52,857 nucleotides of DNA from CAZGAH01 sp964523295 (GTDB lineage: Bacteria > Desulfobacterota > Desulfovibrionia > Desulfovibrionales > Desulfovibrionaceae). Made by a program: the position numbers and the translations under genes. Below, piece by piece: positions 36,760 to 45,270 of this stretch. The number at the start of each line of letters is the position of its first letter. The stretch's first letter is position 1. Under the pieces are notes generated by a model. The model ran no database searches. It saw only the letters and a program-made list of their open reading frames with translations, and had not been told where the DNA came from. The stretch spans positions 1-52,857 of the forward strand of contig CAZGAH010000023.1 in NCBI GenBank assembly GCA_964523295.1, in the 5' to 3' direction.

Positions 36760-37825
36760 CTACCGCGGCCTGCGCCTTGGCTGCCTCGCTGTGCGCCTCG
36801 CGCCCGCGCTCTTCGGCTTCGCTCATGCTTGTGCTGAGGTGGGCAACCATTGCGGAGAGATCTCGTCGCAATTCTTCGAACTCCGCGGAAAAGGCAACGC
36901 GGTCGCAGGCCCCGTGGTCGCCGCCGGCGACATTGCGGGAGCATTTCTGCAATGCCGTGAGCGGCATTAAAATGGACCGGGCGGTAAAAAAGCCGATTCC
37001 AAGCAGCAGGGCAACAACAACGGCACCAAAGACCGACTCAGACAACGTTATCTTCTGTGCAACGGCATCGGCATATTCGTTGACGCGCGCTGAAAGCACA
37101 TCGATATGCTCTTCAAGCAAATGCGCAGTTTCGGTAAATGCCTTCTTGTTGGTATCAATAGCGCTTCGAGCGCTGACATACGCGCCGAATGTCTTGGCAT
37201 AGACCGAAAGCAAGGACAGTACTTCGTCCTTGTTCTTTTCCGAGAGCTTGTCGGACTGCTGAACCAGTTCCCGCATCTTCGCCGTATCTTTTTCGAACGA
37301 CTTCAGATACTTTACGTCATTTCGCAGCATGAAATCCTTTTCTCTGCGTCGGAGCATGAGCATGGCGGCCATGAGGGTGTCGTCCTTCTGCGCCTTGACG
37401 ATTTCCTCTACTTTGTGAACGGCGTCGCGCAATTCGCCTTCCAGCCCTTGCTCTTCGTTCAAGCCCAATCGTATGGTATCCCGGGCGACCTCAAGAAACG
37501 TTTCTTCGTAATCATGGAGTAGTCTCTGCGCCTTGTCCGCATCGACCGAGAAGTTCGGATCGGAATGCCGAAGCCTGGTTATACAATCCTGGCCTTCGCG
37601 GACGTTGGCAGTTACCTTGTCGAGATAGTCTTCTTTTTTGCGTACGAAAAAATCCTTCTCGCTCCTGCGCGCTTGCAGCATTGCGATGTTCAAGTCCTTG
37701 ACAAGCGCTTGCATAGAAAAATTTTGATCAAAAAATGACTTACCTACATAATTTGCGCCATAGGCAATAAGAATGCCAATGATGCCTGTTGACAACATCA
37801 CAAGAAGGCGATGTCTGATGCTCAT
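35861..37825 (-). CDS. Methyl-accepting chemotaxis protein with HBM-like helical sensor
   Basis: This is a protein of about 654 residues. The start at 37825 (MSIRHRLL) has GGAGGT upstream. After a membrane segment, the periplasmic part is a long helical domain with two similar motifs, QARRSEKDFFVRKKEDYLDK and MLRRREKDFMLRNDVKYLKS, typical of the helical bimodular sensor. A second membrane segment, HAMP and the signalling hairpin follow; the last 300 residues match the downstream receptor almost exactly. Both receptors should therefore feed the same CheA/CheW complex with different inputs. CheW is encoded 48 bp upstream. The 218 bp between the two receptors are AT-rich and hold an 8-bp inverted repeat (35741-35748 and 35791-35798) but no gene. 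Confidence 0.93.
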   Translation of the reverse strand: MSIRHRLLVMLSTGIIGILIAYGANYVGKSFFDQNFSMQALVKDLNIAMLQARRSEKDFFVRKKEDYLDKVTANVREGQDCITRLRHSDPNFSVDADKAQRLLHDYEETFLEVARDTIRLGLNEEQGLEGELRDAVHKVEEIVKAQKDDTLMAAMLMLRRREKDFMLRNDVKYLKSFEKDTAKMRELVQQSDKLSEKNKDEVLSLLSVYAKTFGAYVSARSAIDTNKKAFTETAHLLEEHIDVLSARVNEYADAVAQKITLSESVFGAVVVALLLGIGFFTARSILMPLTALQKCSRNVAGGDHGACDRVAFSAEFEELRRDLSAMVAHLSTSMSEAEERGREAHSEAAKAQAAVEEAEHASRRAEQARERILHAAGELRQVVEAVSSASEELSTQIEQSSRGAESQSSRVNETAAAMDEMNATVLEVARNASSAAGSADQARDRAREGASIVSRMVACVESAREKSRTVTTDMAALGQRAESIGQIMNVISDIADQTNLLALNAAIEAARAGEAGRGFAVVADEVRKLAEKTMTATKEVGEAIRGIQDGTRVNVENVAQTVKTIEDATTLAVTSGEVLDAIVALVECASDQVGSIATSAQQQSSASEQIHRSVEEINTISSETSQAMTQAATAVHDLARQSHTLRALMGALEG

Positions 37826-37873
37826 TAAAACCTCCGTTTTGATTGCATTGCGATGCATTCAAAAAATCTGTTA

Positions 37874-38350
37874 TTATTGTACTGCGAGAGAGGCGAGTTC
37901 ACACTCTTTCAGCAGCGTATTGAGATCGAGCAGAATGAGCAGCCTGTCGGACAACTTGCCAACGCCGCTAATGTATTCGGAGTCGATACCGGAAACCAAG
38001 GCTGGCGGCGCCTCGACCGTATTCGCCGGGAGGCGAAGCACTTCGGACACGGAATCGACAATGAATCCGACGACCATGCCGCTCAGTTCAATGACGATTA
38101 TCCTCGTTTGGGTGTCATGCTCGCGAATGGCCATACCGAATCTGCTTCTCAGGTCGATAATCGGAATGACTTTTCCCCGCAGATTGATCACTCCCTGCAC
38201 ATACGCCGGGGCTCGTGGGACCTTGGTGATATCCATCGGTCGAATAATTTCTTGTACTTTAACAATATCCACACCATACTCTTCGCTATCAATATTGAAA
38301 GTAACAAGCTGATAGAGTTCAGCAGTCTGTTGTGTTGAACTGTCATTCAT
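37874..38350 (-). CDS. cheW: Chemotaxis coupling protein CheW
   Basis: This is a 158-residue protein. It is a single CheW domain with QLVTFNIDSEEYGVDIVKVQ, the IRPMDITKVPRAP segment, VQGVINLRGKVIPIIDLR and FIVDSVSEVLRL. It links chemoreceptors to the kinase CheA in the cytoplasmic array. AAGGAG precedes the start. It is followed directly by a chemoreceptor gene, so it belongs to a receptor-CheW unit; cheA, cheR and cheY of the classical kind are not in the window. Confidence 0.95.
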   Translation of the reverse strand: MNDSSTQQTAELYQLVTFNIDSEEYGVDIVKVQEIIRPMDITKVPRAPAYVQGVINLRGKVIPIIDLRSRFGMAIREHDTQTRIIVIELSGMVVGFIVDSVSEVLRLPANTVEAPPALVSGIDSEYISGVGKLSDRLLILLDLNTLLKECELASLAVQ

Positions 38351-38407
38351 GAAACTGACTCCTTGTTTCAGTGTTGGGGCAACGAAATGTGTATCGTGTT
38401 CTTGCGG

Positions 38408-40810
38408 TCATGCATATTGCGGGGTGGACCAGGCTGTGAGCCTTGGCGTATGCGTCAAAACAGACGGTCCGAACGGGGCAGGGAGCCGGAATACGAAGCG
38501 GGTGCCCTCGCCGGGGACGGATTCGGCCCAGATACGTCCCTGGTAACGCTCGACAATTTCCCTGCAGACAGCCAGGCCCAGCCCCGGGCCTTTGACTCCG
38601 CGGCGGACCAGGTCGTCCGGCGCGACCTGGTAGAATTTGGTAAACAGATTGACGAGATTTTCCGCCGGGATGCCGCAACCGGTGTCGGACACGGATATCT
38701 CCACCCCCTCGGGGTCATGGCGCGCGGTTAGCGTCACGCTTCCCTGCTCCGTGAATTTGATGGCATTTTCCAGGAGGTTGAAGAGCACCTGAACCATGCG
38801 GTCCGGGTCTGTGATCAGCCGAAAGGGATCTTTCGGTACATAGACGAATAGATTGACCGCGGGCTTGTCCTCGATCTGGAAGCGAACCGCATCAACCGCC
38901 TGGTCGATCAGGCCTCGCAGGTCGCACTCGCTGTCGTTCCATTCGGCCAGTCCGGATTCGATCCGGGACAGGTCCAGAAAGTCGTTGATGAGACGGGACA
39001 GGCGCTGCCCCTCATTTTCGATAATACGCAGGTTTTGGGAGATACGTTCCTGGATTTTTCCGTTAGGGTGGGAGGCGATCGCCTCGGCGGCCAGATGCCG
39101 GGAATAGTCCTTTTGAACCAGCCGCGTATAGCCCAGAACCGATGTCAGCGGCGTACGCAACTCGTGGGCGACTGTCGTCAGGAAGGACGTCTTGAGTTCG
39201 TCCAGAACCAGGAGGCGGCGGTTGGCCTCTTCCAGCTCGGCGGACCGGCGAAACAGCTCGCTGGCGCGTTCTTCCACCAGGACCTCAAGCTCGCGATTGA
39301 ACCGCTCCAGCTCTTGTTGGGCTCGCTTGTGCGCGGTGATGTCCCGGATCACGCCTTCCACGCCAATGACCTTGCCCGAGGCGTCGTAGACGAGCGTGCT
39401 GTTGGCCTCGACGTCAATGGGCTCCCCGTCCTTCTTGAGCATGGACACCTGAAAGCCGATCACCCGGCCCTCGCGCAGGATGCGTTCCATGAATGCGCGG
39501 CGTTCTTCGGGGGTGCGGTACATGGTCTGGGCGATGTTCTTGTTCAGCACTTCATCCAGGCGCGTGTAACCGAACATCTGGACACAGGAGGGGCTGGCCA
39601 TAAGGATGTTGCCCCCCAAATCCGCACAGTAATATCCGTCGATGATGTTCTCGACGATATTGTCGTAGCGTTGTTCGTAATGCTGGAAGGCCCGGGCGAT
39701 GGTGCGCGTTTTTCGGATGTTGCAAATCAGCAGGACAAGATTGATGGCCAATGCGAGGCACAGCGCCACACCGCCCCAGAAGTAGACAGGGTAGCTTTCC
39801 CATATCCTGGGCTGCCTGTTCACCAGACGGGCCTCAGCCGGCAAGGCCTGCGTGTCCAATCCGTGCGCGGTAAGCTCATTCCAGTCGAAGACAAAGCTGT
39901 TCGGCGACTCCAGCTGCACCGGGACGTCCGCCACGGACGCGCCGTCCAGCAGCTGCAGGGCCATTCGACCGGCCATTTCCCCTGCCTTGAACATGTCCAC
40001 GATCTTGCCGCCGGCCAGGCCCTTGCCGATTTCCGAGCCCCAGAGCGAGTAAATCGGGCACGGCGTCGCGGCGCGTATCTCGGCCAGGGATTCGTCAGGC
40101 TGGTAGGATCGGCCCTTCGGATCGAGGTAATAGGGCAGGAGCAGCACCGCGTCCTGCGGGGAGAGGGCGGCGACGCGGCGTGCCGTTTCTGCCAGGTCCA
40201 GCCCCTGGAGGACGTCCAGTTCCAGCCAGTCCAGCGTCCTTGTCTGTGCCAGCACGTCGCGCAGCACTTCCTGACTGGTCGAGGTCGCGTCGACGATCAG
40301 CGCCACGCGGCGCAGGGCTGGCTGGAGTCCCCTGGCCGCTTCGAGCGTTTCTTTCGCCGCGACGTTTTCGACCACGCCCGTCGCCAGGGGGAAACCATCG
40401 AGCATGGCCGGCGTAAAATTATTCACCCCGCAGAAGACCACCGCTACGCCCGGAAACAAGGCATCGCGATGCGCCTTCATGAATTCGAAGGCATTATTGT
40501 CCGAGACCACGATCACGTCGGGCTGGAGCGAGGCGTACTTGGCGGCGAGGTAGTCGAATATCGGCTTTTCAAGCCCGGTATAGGGCAGCCGCTTGGTGTC
40601 CATGTACTCGATGTACACTTTGAAGCGTTTTGGATCCCGAAAGACCGAGACCACGCCCTCGATGGCCTGGTCCGTACACTCCAGACCGTGGTGATAGGAC
40701 GTCAACACGAGAACCCGCTGCACGGCGCGTTCACTGCCCATGGCCGGGTTGTTGCCGGAAAAGGTCATCCCCAACGAAATCAGAACGAGTACAAGACTGA
40801 CGACGCGCAT
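38408..40810 (-). CDS. Sensor histidine kinase with ABC-substrate-binding-like periplasmic domain and PAS
   Basis: This is a protein of 800 residues from 40810 (MRVVSLVLV; GGGGGAAT upstream). A signal-anchor segment leads into a periplasmic domain of about 300 residues resembling the TrpX/ABC_sub_bind proteins (RVLVLTSYHHG, PDVIVVSDNNAFEF, VVFCGVNNF, DAVLLLPYYLDPKG, YSLWGSEIGKGLAGG). Then come a membrane segment, PAS (GYYCADLGGNILMASP), HisKA (AHELRTPLTSVLG) and HATPase (LLENAIKFTEQG, GPGLGLAVCREIVERY). There is no receiver. It lies divergent to the corrinoid methyltransferase operon, and a kinase of the same design lies beyond that operon (46685..49498), so both probably sense a compound handled by the operon. 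Confidence 0.9.
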   Translation of the reverse strand: MRVVSLVLVLISLGMTFSGNNPAMGSERAVQRVLVLTSYHHGLECTDQAIEGVVSVFRDPKRFKVYIEYMDTKRLPYTGLEKPIFDYLAAKYASLQPDVIVVSDNNAFEFMKAHRDALFPGVAVVFCGVNNFTPAMLDGFPLATGVVENVAAKETLEAARGLQPALRRVALIVDATSTSQEVLRDVLAQTRTLDWLELDVLQGLDLAETARRVAALSPQDAVLLLPYYLDPKGRSYQPDESLAEIRAATPCPIYSLWGSEIGKGLAGGKIVDMFKAGEMAGRMALQLLDGASVADVPVQLESPNSFVFDWNELTAHGLDTQALPAEARLVNRQPRIWESYPVYFWGGVALCLALAINLVLLICNIRKTRTIARAFQHYEQRYDNIVENIIDGYYCADLGGNILMASPSCVQMFGYTRLDEVLNKNIAQTMYRTPEERRAFMERILREGRVIGFQVSMLKKDGEPIDVEANSTLVYDASGKVIGVEGVIRDITAHKRAQQELERFNRELEVLVEERASELFRRSAELEEANRRLLVLDELKTSFLTTVAHELRTPLTSVLGYTRLVQKDYSRHLAAEAIASHPNGKIQERISQNLRIIENEGQRLSRLINDFLDLSRIESGLAEWNDSECDLRGLIDQAVDAVRFQIEDKPAVNLFVYVPKDPFRLITDPDRMVQVLFNLLENAIKFTEQGSVTLTARHDPEGVEISVSDTGCGIPAENLVNLFTKFYQVAPDDLVRRGVKGPGLGLAVCREIVERYQGRIWAESVPGEGTRFVFRLPAPFGPSVLTHTPRLTAWSTPQYA

Positions 40811-40861
40811 AGCATTCCCCCACATCGACGTCCCGGAGGTCGGGCTTCCGCCCCGGATCCG

Positions 40862-40915
40862 CGGTCCGCACCCGCCGCCGCCGATCAAGCTCTCTGATCG
40901 GGAGTGCGGAGACCG
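40862..40915 (-). promoter_or_regulatory. Nested hairpin in the leader of the sensor kinase gene
   Basis: The inner stem CCGATCA (40881-40887) pairs with TGATCGG (40895-40901) around a seven-base loop. The outer stem CGGT-CCGCAC (40862-40871) pairs with GTGCGG (40904-40909) and ACCG (40912-40915), with a two-base bulge. It lies about 50 bp before the start codon at 40810. No T run follows it on either strand, so a leader structure or operator is more likely than a terminator. Confidence 0.45.
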
Positions 40916-41117
40916 GGTGCTGATCAGGGCCGGCTTACATATTCCATGCCAGCAAAAAGAAGAGGCGGTCCAAGGGGGCTGGTCCGGTATCCTAAAGCCT
41001 GTCCCTTCGGTCCGTAACGGCCTTGTAACAGAACGGCATGGCGCATAGCGGGTCACTGCGTCGTGGACAGGTCCTCCCGGGGGAGTCCCGAAAAAAGGCG
41101 TCGCGATGTTCCGTAAA

Positions 41118-41147
41118 AGTGGACGTGTCCATAAAAAGGGAACACGC
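41118..41147 (+). promoter_or_regulatory. 30-bp putative operator upstream of the corrinoid operon (copy 1)
   Basis: Reads AGTGGACGTGTCCAT, then AAAAA, then GGGAACACGC. The TGGAC and GTCCA half-sites form an inverted pair around GT, and a third half-site follows the A run. The reverse complement of 46441-46470 matches it at 25 of 30 bases. It lies about 225 bp before the mtaC-like start. Confidence 0.55.
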
Positions 41148-41257
41148 CTGTCTGCCTGACGCCGCTTCGAAAAGTCAGCTTCTGTTTATTTGTCCTGCAG
41201 GATTGCTTTGGCGATGTACTTGAGATAGAACAATCCAAGTGGAAAAAGGCATTCGCC

Positions 41258-41284
41258 TTGCCGCGCGCCAGGAGACCCTATAAT
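41258..41284 (+). promoter_or_regulatory. Promoter candidate of the corrinoid operon
   Basis: A perfect TATAAT at 41279-41284 follows a weak -35 (TTGCCG, 41258-41263) with a short 15-bp spacer. It lies 88 bp before the start at 41372. An alternative, weaker sigma-54-like sequence TTGGCGATGTACTTGA ends at about 41224 but has GA in place of the invariant GC. The rest of 40916-41371 holds no gene. Confidence 0.35.
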
Positions 41285-41371
41285 TCTCGCCGCTGATGTT
41301 TGTGCGGCACGCCCTGTGCAAGACACGCCCGGCGGCTTGACGGCCATGATAACGCATTGTCAGGAGCATCC

Positions 41372-42124
41372 ATGAGTTCGCGCGTTGTTGACGTCTCCTC
41401 GATTTTCACCCGATACGATCTGGACCTTGAAACGGCCCGGCAACAGGCCCGTACCGTGTCGCAGGACGTCCTGCTGCAACGGGTGGCAGAGTGCATTGTG
41501 ACTGGCGACGAGGACGGCATCGAGGATGCGGTCAATGACGCGCTGCGGACCAGACAGCCGCTGGAGATCATCGATGAGGGCATGATTCCGGGGATGCGCG
41601 AAGTCAGCCGGCTTTGGGAACTCGGGACCTATTTTCTTCCCCAGGTCATTCTCTCCGCGGACGCCATGATTGCCGGCATCACCCTGTGCGAGGGCAAGCT
41701 CGGCCGGACCCTGCCCAAGAAGGCCACGGTCGTCACGCACACCGCCGAGGGCGACATTCATGATATCGGCCAGGTAATCGTCAACGCGCTCCTGAAGGCA
41801 TCCGGCTTCGAGGTGATCGACCTGGGTGCGGACGTGCCAGTGGACGTCGTGGTCGAGGCCTGCCAGGTGCATAAGCCGGTCCTGGTCACGGGCACGGCCC
41901 TGATGACGACGACCATGACCGCTTTTCCCAAAATCGCGGCCCGTCTCAAGCAGGCTGGCCTGGCCATTCCCTTTGTCTGCGGCGGCGGGGCGGTCAGTGA
42001 GGAGTTCGTGACCAGCTTCGACCTGGGCATCTGGGGCAAAGAGGCCAGCCAGGCTCCGTTAATGGCCGAGGATGCGCGCAAAGGGCTCGACTGGAAGGCG
42101 ATGCGCGCCAAATGGAACGGTTAA
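41372..42124 (+). CDS. Corrinoid (methyl carrier) protein, MtaC-like
   Basis: This is a 250-residue protein. An N-terminal helical cap domain (about 30-110; MREVSRLWELGTYFLPQVIL) is followed by a B12-binding Rossmann domain with GDIHDIG: D128, H130 and G133 form the DxHxxG motif, H130 being the lower cobalt ligand. Further B12 marks are VIDLGADVP, VTGTALMTTTM and FVCGGGAV. It accepts a methyl group on cobalt(I) from the methyltransferase encoded next and passes it to a second enzyme not present here. The ATG at 41372 has AGGAG seven bases upstream. It is the first gene of a five-gene operon. Confidence 0.93.
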   Translation: MSSRVVDVSSIFTRYDLDLETARQQARTVSQDVLLQRVAECIVTGDEDGIEDAVNDALRTRQPLEIIDEGMIPGMREVSRLWELGTYFLPQVILSADAMIAGITLCEGKLGRTLPKKATVVTHTAEGDIHDIGQVIVNALLKASGFEVIDLGADVPVDVVVEACQVHKPVLVTGTALMTTTMTAFPKIAARLKQAGLAIPFVCGGGAVSEEFVTSFDLGIWGKEASQAPLMAEDARKGLDWKAMRAKWNG

Positions 42125-42160
42125 GCGCTGGCCCTTTGTCAGCGCAGAGAGAGTAATGAC

Positions 42161-43528
42161 ATGGAGTTGATCGATACGATGGCCTACGAGCGCCCCGGGG
42201 ACATGATCTTCGGCGCGGCCCTCCATCCGGTACACACGCGGCGAGGCCTGGTCCTCGGGGACAACTGCGTGGTGCCCGAGATCGTTCCCCATCCCCGGCC
42301 TGGCAGCGAAACAGCCATAACAACCCTGTTACGGGAATTCGAACGCGCCAATGGCGACGCCATGGAGCGTTGCGTGGTCGTGGGGCTGCCGAACATCGTT
42401 GTCGAAAACGAACACATCTTCCAAATGACGCATGTCCCGGAGTGGGGAGGGGAAATCGCGGCCCAGACAGCCCGACAGCTGGACGAGTATCGAGAAAAGT
42501 ACGGCCTCAAGTCGGCCTACCGCGCCACCATTGCCGACATCCGCAAGCCGGACATGGTCCATTTGCGCGATTCGGATCGGACTCAGGCCGTGCTTGCCGC
42601 ATTCGAGGCCTGCGCTCCCTTCGCGGACATCGTGTCCATCGAGTCCATGGGGGGCAAGGAAATTGCCGACTATGCCCTGATCCGCAACGACATCGTCGGG
42701 ATGCTCTTCGCCCAGGCCGTGCTCGGCGGTCGGGATATGGAATGGCTCTGGACGCATATTGTCGGCATTGCCCGCAAGCACGACTGCATCCCGGGCGGCG
42801 ACACCGATTGCGCCCGCGCAAACACGGCCATGTTCATGGCCGGCGGTTTCACGTCCAAAGACGTGCCCCATACCCTGGCCGCCCTGGTCCGGGCCATCAG
42901 CGTCAGTCGCAGCCTGGTAGCCTACGAGTGCGGCGCCGTGGGCCCTGGCAAGGACTGCGCCTATGAGAATCCGATCATCAAGGCCATCACCGGGCTGCCC
43001 ATGTCCATGGAAGGGAAGAGCAGCGCCTGCGCCCACATGAGCCTGTGCGGCAATGTCATGGCTGCGGTCTGCGATCTGTGGTCCAATGAGGCCGTGGAAT
43101 ACCAGCACATGTTCGGGGGCAGCTCCTCGGCCGTGTTCACCGAGATTCTGGGCTACGACACGGCCGCGATGAATGCGGCCCTGGCCCTGGGCTACGCGCG
43201 CGAATATCAGGCTTGCCTGGTCAACTCCGACCGCTACCGCAGCCCGCACAGTTTTATCCTCTGCCCGGACAACGCCTGGGCCATCGGCAAGGTTGTCGTG
43301 GACAATGCCCGGAGCCGTTATGCCAGAGCCCGGGCCGCGGCCCTGGAGTGCGGCCGGCTGATGCTGGCCGATCCGCTCCTGCGTTTCACGGCCTTCGAAA
43401 AAGAATCGTTGCTTGGCTACCTCGGTCAGCTGGAAACGCTCCCGGACAGCGAGGAGGACTTCATCGACCGCTGTCTCCACGCCTATCGCAAGGTCAAGGG
43501 TTTTCGTCCGGACTCCTACGGTCTGTAA
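42161..43528 (+). CDS. mtaB: Methanol:corrinoid methyltransferase, MtaB-like
   Basis: This is a 455-residue zinc enzyme that activates methanol, or a related methyl donor, and methylates the corrinoid protein. The three zinc ligands known for Methanosarcina barkeri MtaB (Glu164, Cys220, Cys269) have exact counterparts at E161 (SIESMGGKE), C217 (GGDTDCARAN) and C266 (PGKDCAYE), all shifted by three residues. The beginning (RPGDMIFGAALHPVHTRRG) also fits. It follows the corrinoid protein by 36 bp. Methanol is the substrate of characterised members, but family resemblance alone does not fix it. No mtaA is present; in non-methanogens the methyl group usually goes on to tetrahydrofolate. Confidence 0.93.
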   Translation: MELIDTMAYERPGDMIFGAALHPVHTRRGLVLGDNCVVPEIVPHPRPGSETAITTLLREFERANGDAMERCVVVGLPNIVVENEHIFQMTHVPEWGGEIAAQTARQLDEYREKYGLKSAYRATIADIRKPDMVHLRDSDRTQAVLAAFEACAPFADIVSIESMGGKEIADYALIRNDIVGMLFAQAVLGGRDMEWLWTHIVGIARKHDCIPGGDTDCARANTAMFMAGGFTSKDVPHTLAALVRAISVSRSLVAYECGAVGPGKDCAYENPIIKAITGLPMSMEGKSSACAHMSLCGNVMAAVCDLWSNEAVEYQHMFGGSSSAVFTEILGYDTAAMNAALALGYAREYQACLVNSDRYRSPHSFILCPDNAWAIGKVVVDNARSRYARARAAALECGRLMLADPLLRFTAFEKESLLGYLGQLETLPDSEEDFIDRCLHAYRKVKGFRPDSYGL

Positions 43529-43539
43529 GGGACGGCAAT

Positions 43540-45270
43540 ATGGCCAGTCTGGGAATCGCTCTGGACTTGGGCACAAGCGGCTTCAGGGCTCAGGCTCTGG
43601 ACCTGGAGACGGGCGAGGTGCTCGCCACGGCCATCACCACGCGCCACCCTCTGCCCGGCGCCAATGTCATGGACCACCTCCACTTCGTTCTGGACATGGG
43701 CGCAGAGGCTGCACGCGGGATCGTGACCAGGGCGGTAAACCGCCTGCTGCGCGCCCTGAACATTGACCTGGATCGGGTGGCGAGGTGTGCGCTTTGCGGC
43801 AACCCCACCCAGCTCTCCGTGTTCCAGGGGCTGGATATCCGTGATCTGGCCTACGCGGGCAAACGGTTGCTGTCGCGGCTCGGCGTCACGCCGCCGGCTC
43901 GCGACGCCGCGGTTCTCCCGGCTGCGTCGCTCCCCGGCCTGGAATTGCCAGGCTGCTGCCAGGTATTCGTTCCGCCTGCCGTGCGCCACGAGGTCGGCGC
44001 CGATGCCCTGGCCCTCATCCTGCGCACGGGTATGCTCGATCGCGACGAGACCGCGCTGGCTATCGACTACGGCACCAATGCCGAGATCGCCCTTGTTCAT
44101 CAGGGGCGCGTGCTCACTGGGTCCACGGCCGCGGGGCCGGCTCTGGAAGGCCAGCATATCGCCTGCGGCATGTTGGCCGCGCCCGGCGCCGTGGCCGACC
44201 TCGAGCCCGAGGCCGGCCGGCATCGCCTCTTCGTGCTCGACCAGGCCATGCTGCCGCTTCCGGGCGCTCTGGTTCGTCTGGACGGAGAGCCGGTCGACGA
44301 ACGGGCGGATGCGCCCATCGACGCGCCGCGCTGCCTGGGCATCACCGGCACCGGGACCATCGCCGTCATCGATCAGGGCCTGGAATGCGGATTGATCCGG
44401 CTGCCGCGTATCCGGACTGCGGACAGCGCCCTGCATCTGGGCCAGGGGTTGTACCTGACGGAACAGGATCTGGCCGAGGCCGGCAAGGCCTTCGGCGCCA
44501 TCCGCGCAGGCATGATCACCCTGTGCCACGAAGCCGGCATCGAGCTTTCGGCCATTCGTACCGCGTACATGGCCGGCGCCTCGGGCACCTACGTGGATCC
44601 GCTCAAGGCCCGTCGGGTGGGCCTGCTCCCTCCGCGGGCGGAGCGTGTCGTTCAGCTGGGCAACACCTCCCTGGCCCTGGCCCGTGAGCTGGTGCTCGCT
44701 CCCGACCGTCTGGCCGAACTGGAGCAACTGGCCGACCGGCTGCGCGCCTCGCACTGTCTCTTTGCGGCGTCCAAGCCCTTTGCCAAGGTTTTTCTGCTGG
44801 AGTTCTCGCACTGGACCGAGGGCATGCCCGTGGAACACTATCGCCGTTTTCTGACCCGTTATGGCCTGCCCGACCTTCCGTCCCTGGGCCCGGCGCCGGC
44901 GATACGCCGGCTGGTGCAGCGGGATATCGATGACTTGGGGACAATGGGTTTGACGATCGTTCCGGATATCGGCGATGTTGTCAGTCAGTGCTTCGAGGGC
45001 TGCGCGGCCTGCGGTGCCTGCGTTGAAGCATGTCCGGAGCGCGCGCTCGTACTTGACCCTGCCGTCGCCTGTCTGACCCTGGACCAGGCCCGGTGCAACG
45101 GCGTGGCCTGCCGCCGCTGCGAGCGCGCCTGCCCGCTGAAAATTTGTGATCTGGAGCGCTTTTTTCGATCATCGCACGCTTGTGACAGTCAGGACGGCGA
45201 ACGCTCCTTGGAGGGGAGCAGTGGGTGTCTGCCCCCTTTTTCCCGCGTGCGACCGGAGCGTAGCGTATGA
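43540..45270 (+). CDS. ATP-dependent reductive activator of corrinoid proteins, RamA-like
   Basis: This is a 576-residue protein. The N-terminal two thirds form an ASKHA-type ATPase (GIALDLGTSGFRAQALD; AIDYGTNAEIAL; AGASGTYVDP), as in RACo and RamA. The C-terminus carries two 4Fe-4S motifs, CAACGACVEACPE and CNGVACRRCERACP (residues 484-536), the RamA layout; the N-terminal 2Fe-2S domain of RACo is absent. It uses ATP to reduce accidentally oxidised cobalt(II) corrinoid to the active cobalt(I) state, here surely that of the MtaC-like protein. The start at 43540 has AAGGGA and lies 11 bp after mtaB. The last 40 residues look low in structure. The stop overlaps the next start. Confidence 0.92.
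   Translation: MASLGIALDLGTSGFRAQALDLETGEVLATAITTRHPLPGANVMDHLHFVLDMGAEAARGIVTRAVNRLLRALNIDLDRVARCALCGNPTQLSVFQGLDIRDLAYAGKRLLSRLGVTPPARDAAVLPAASLPGLELPGCCQVFVPPAVRHEVGADALALILRTGMLDRDETALAIDYGTNAEIALVHQGRVLTGSTAAGPALEGQHIACGMLAAPGAVADLEPEAGRHRLFVLDQAMLPLPGALVRLDGEPVDERADAPIDAPRCLGITGTGTIAVIDQGLECGLIRLPRIRTADSALHLGQGLYLTEQDLAEAGKAFGAIRAGMITLCHEAGIELSAIRTAYMAGASGTYVDPLKARRVGLLPPRAERVVQLGNTSLALARELVLAPDRLAELEQLADRLRASHCLFAASKPFAKVFLLEFSHWTEGMPVEHYRRFLTRYGLPDLPSLGPAPAIRRLVQRDIDDLGTMGLTIVPDIGDVVSQCFEGCAACGACVEACPERALVLDPAVACLTLDQARCNGVACRRCERACPLKICDLERFFRSSHACDSQDGERSLEGSSGCLPPFSRVRPERSV

Noticed and set aside
39035..40897. A 620-residue open frame on the plus strand
   Set aside because: Antisense to the clear sensor kinase at 38408..40810, without motifs.
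41205..41225. Sigma-54 promoter for the corrinoid operon
   Set aside because: TTGGCGATGTACTTGA has the GG but GA instead of the nearly invariant GC, so I do not call it; a TATAAT lies closer to the gene.
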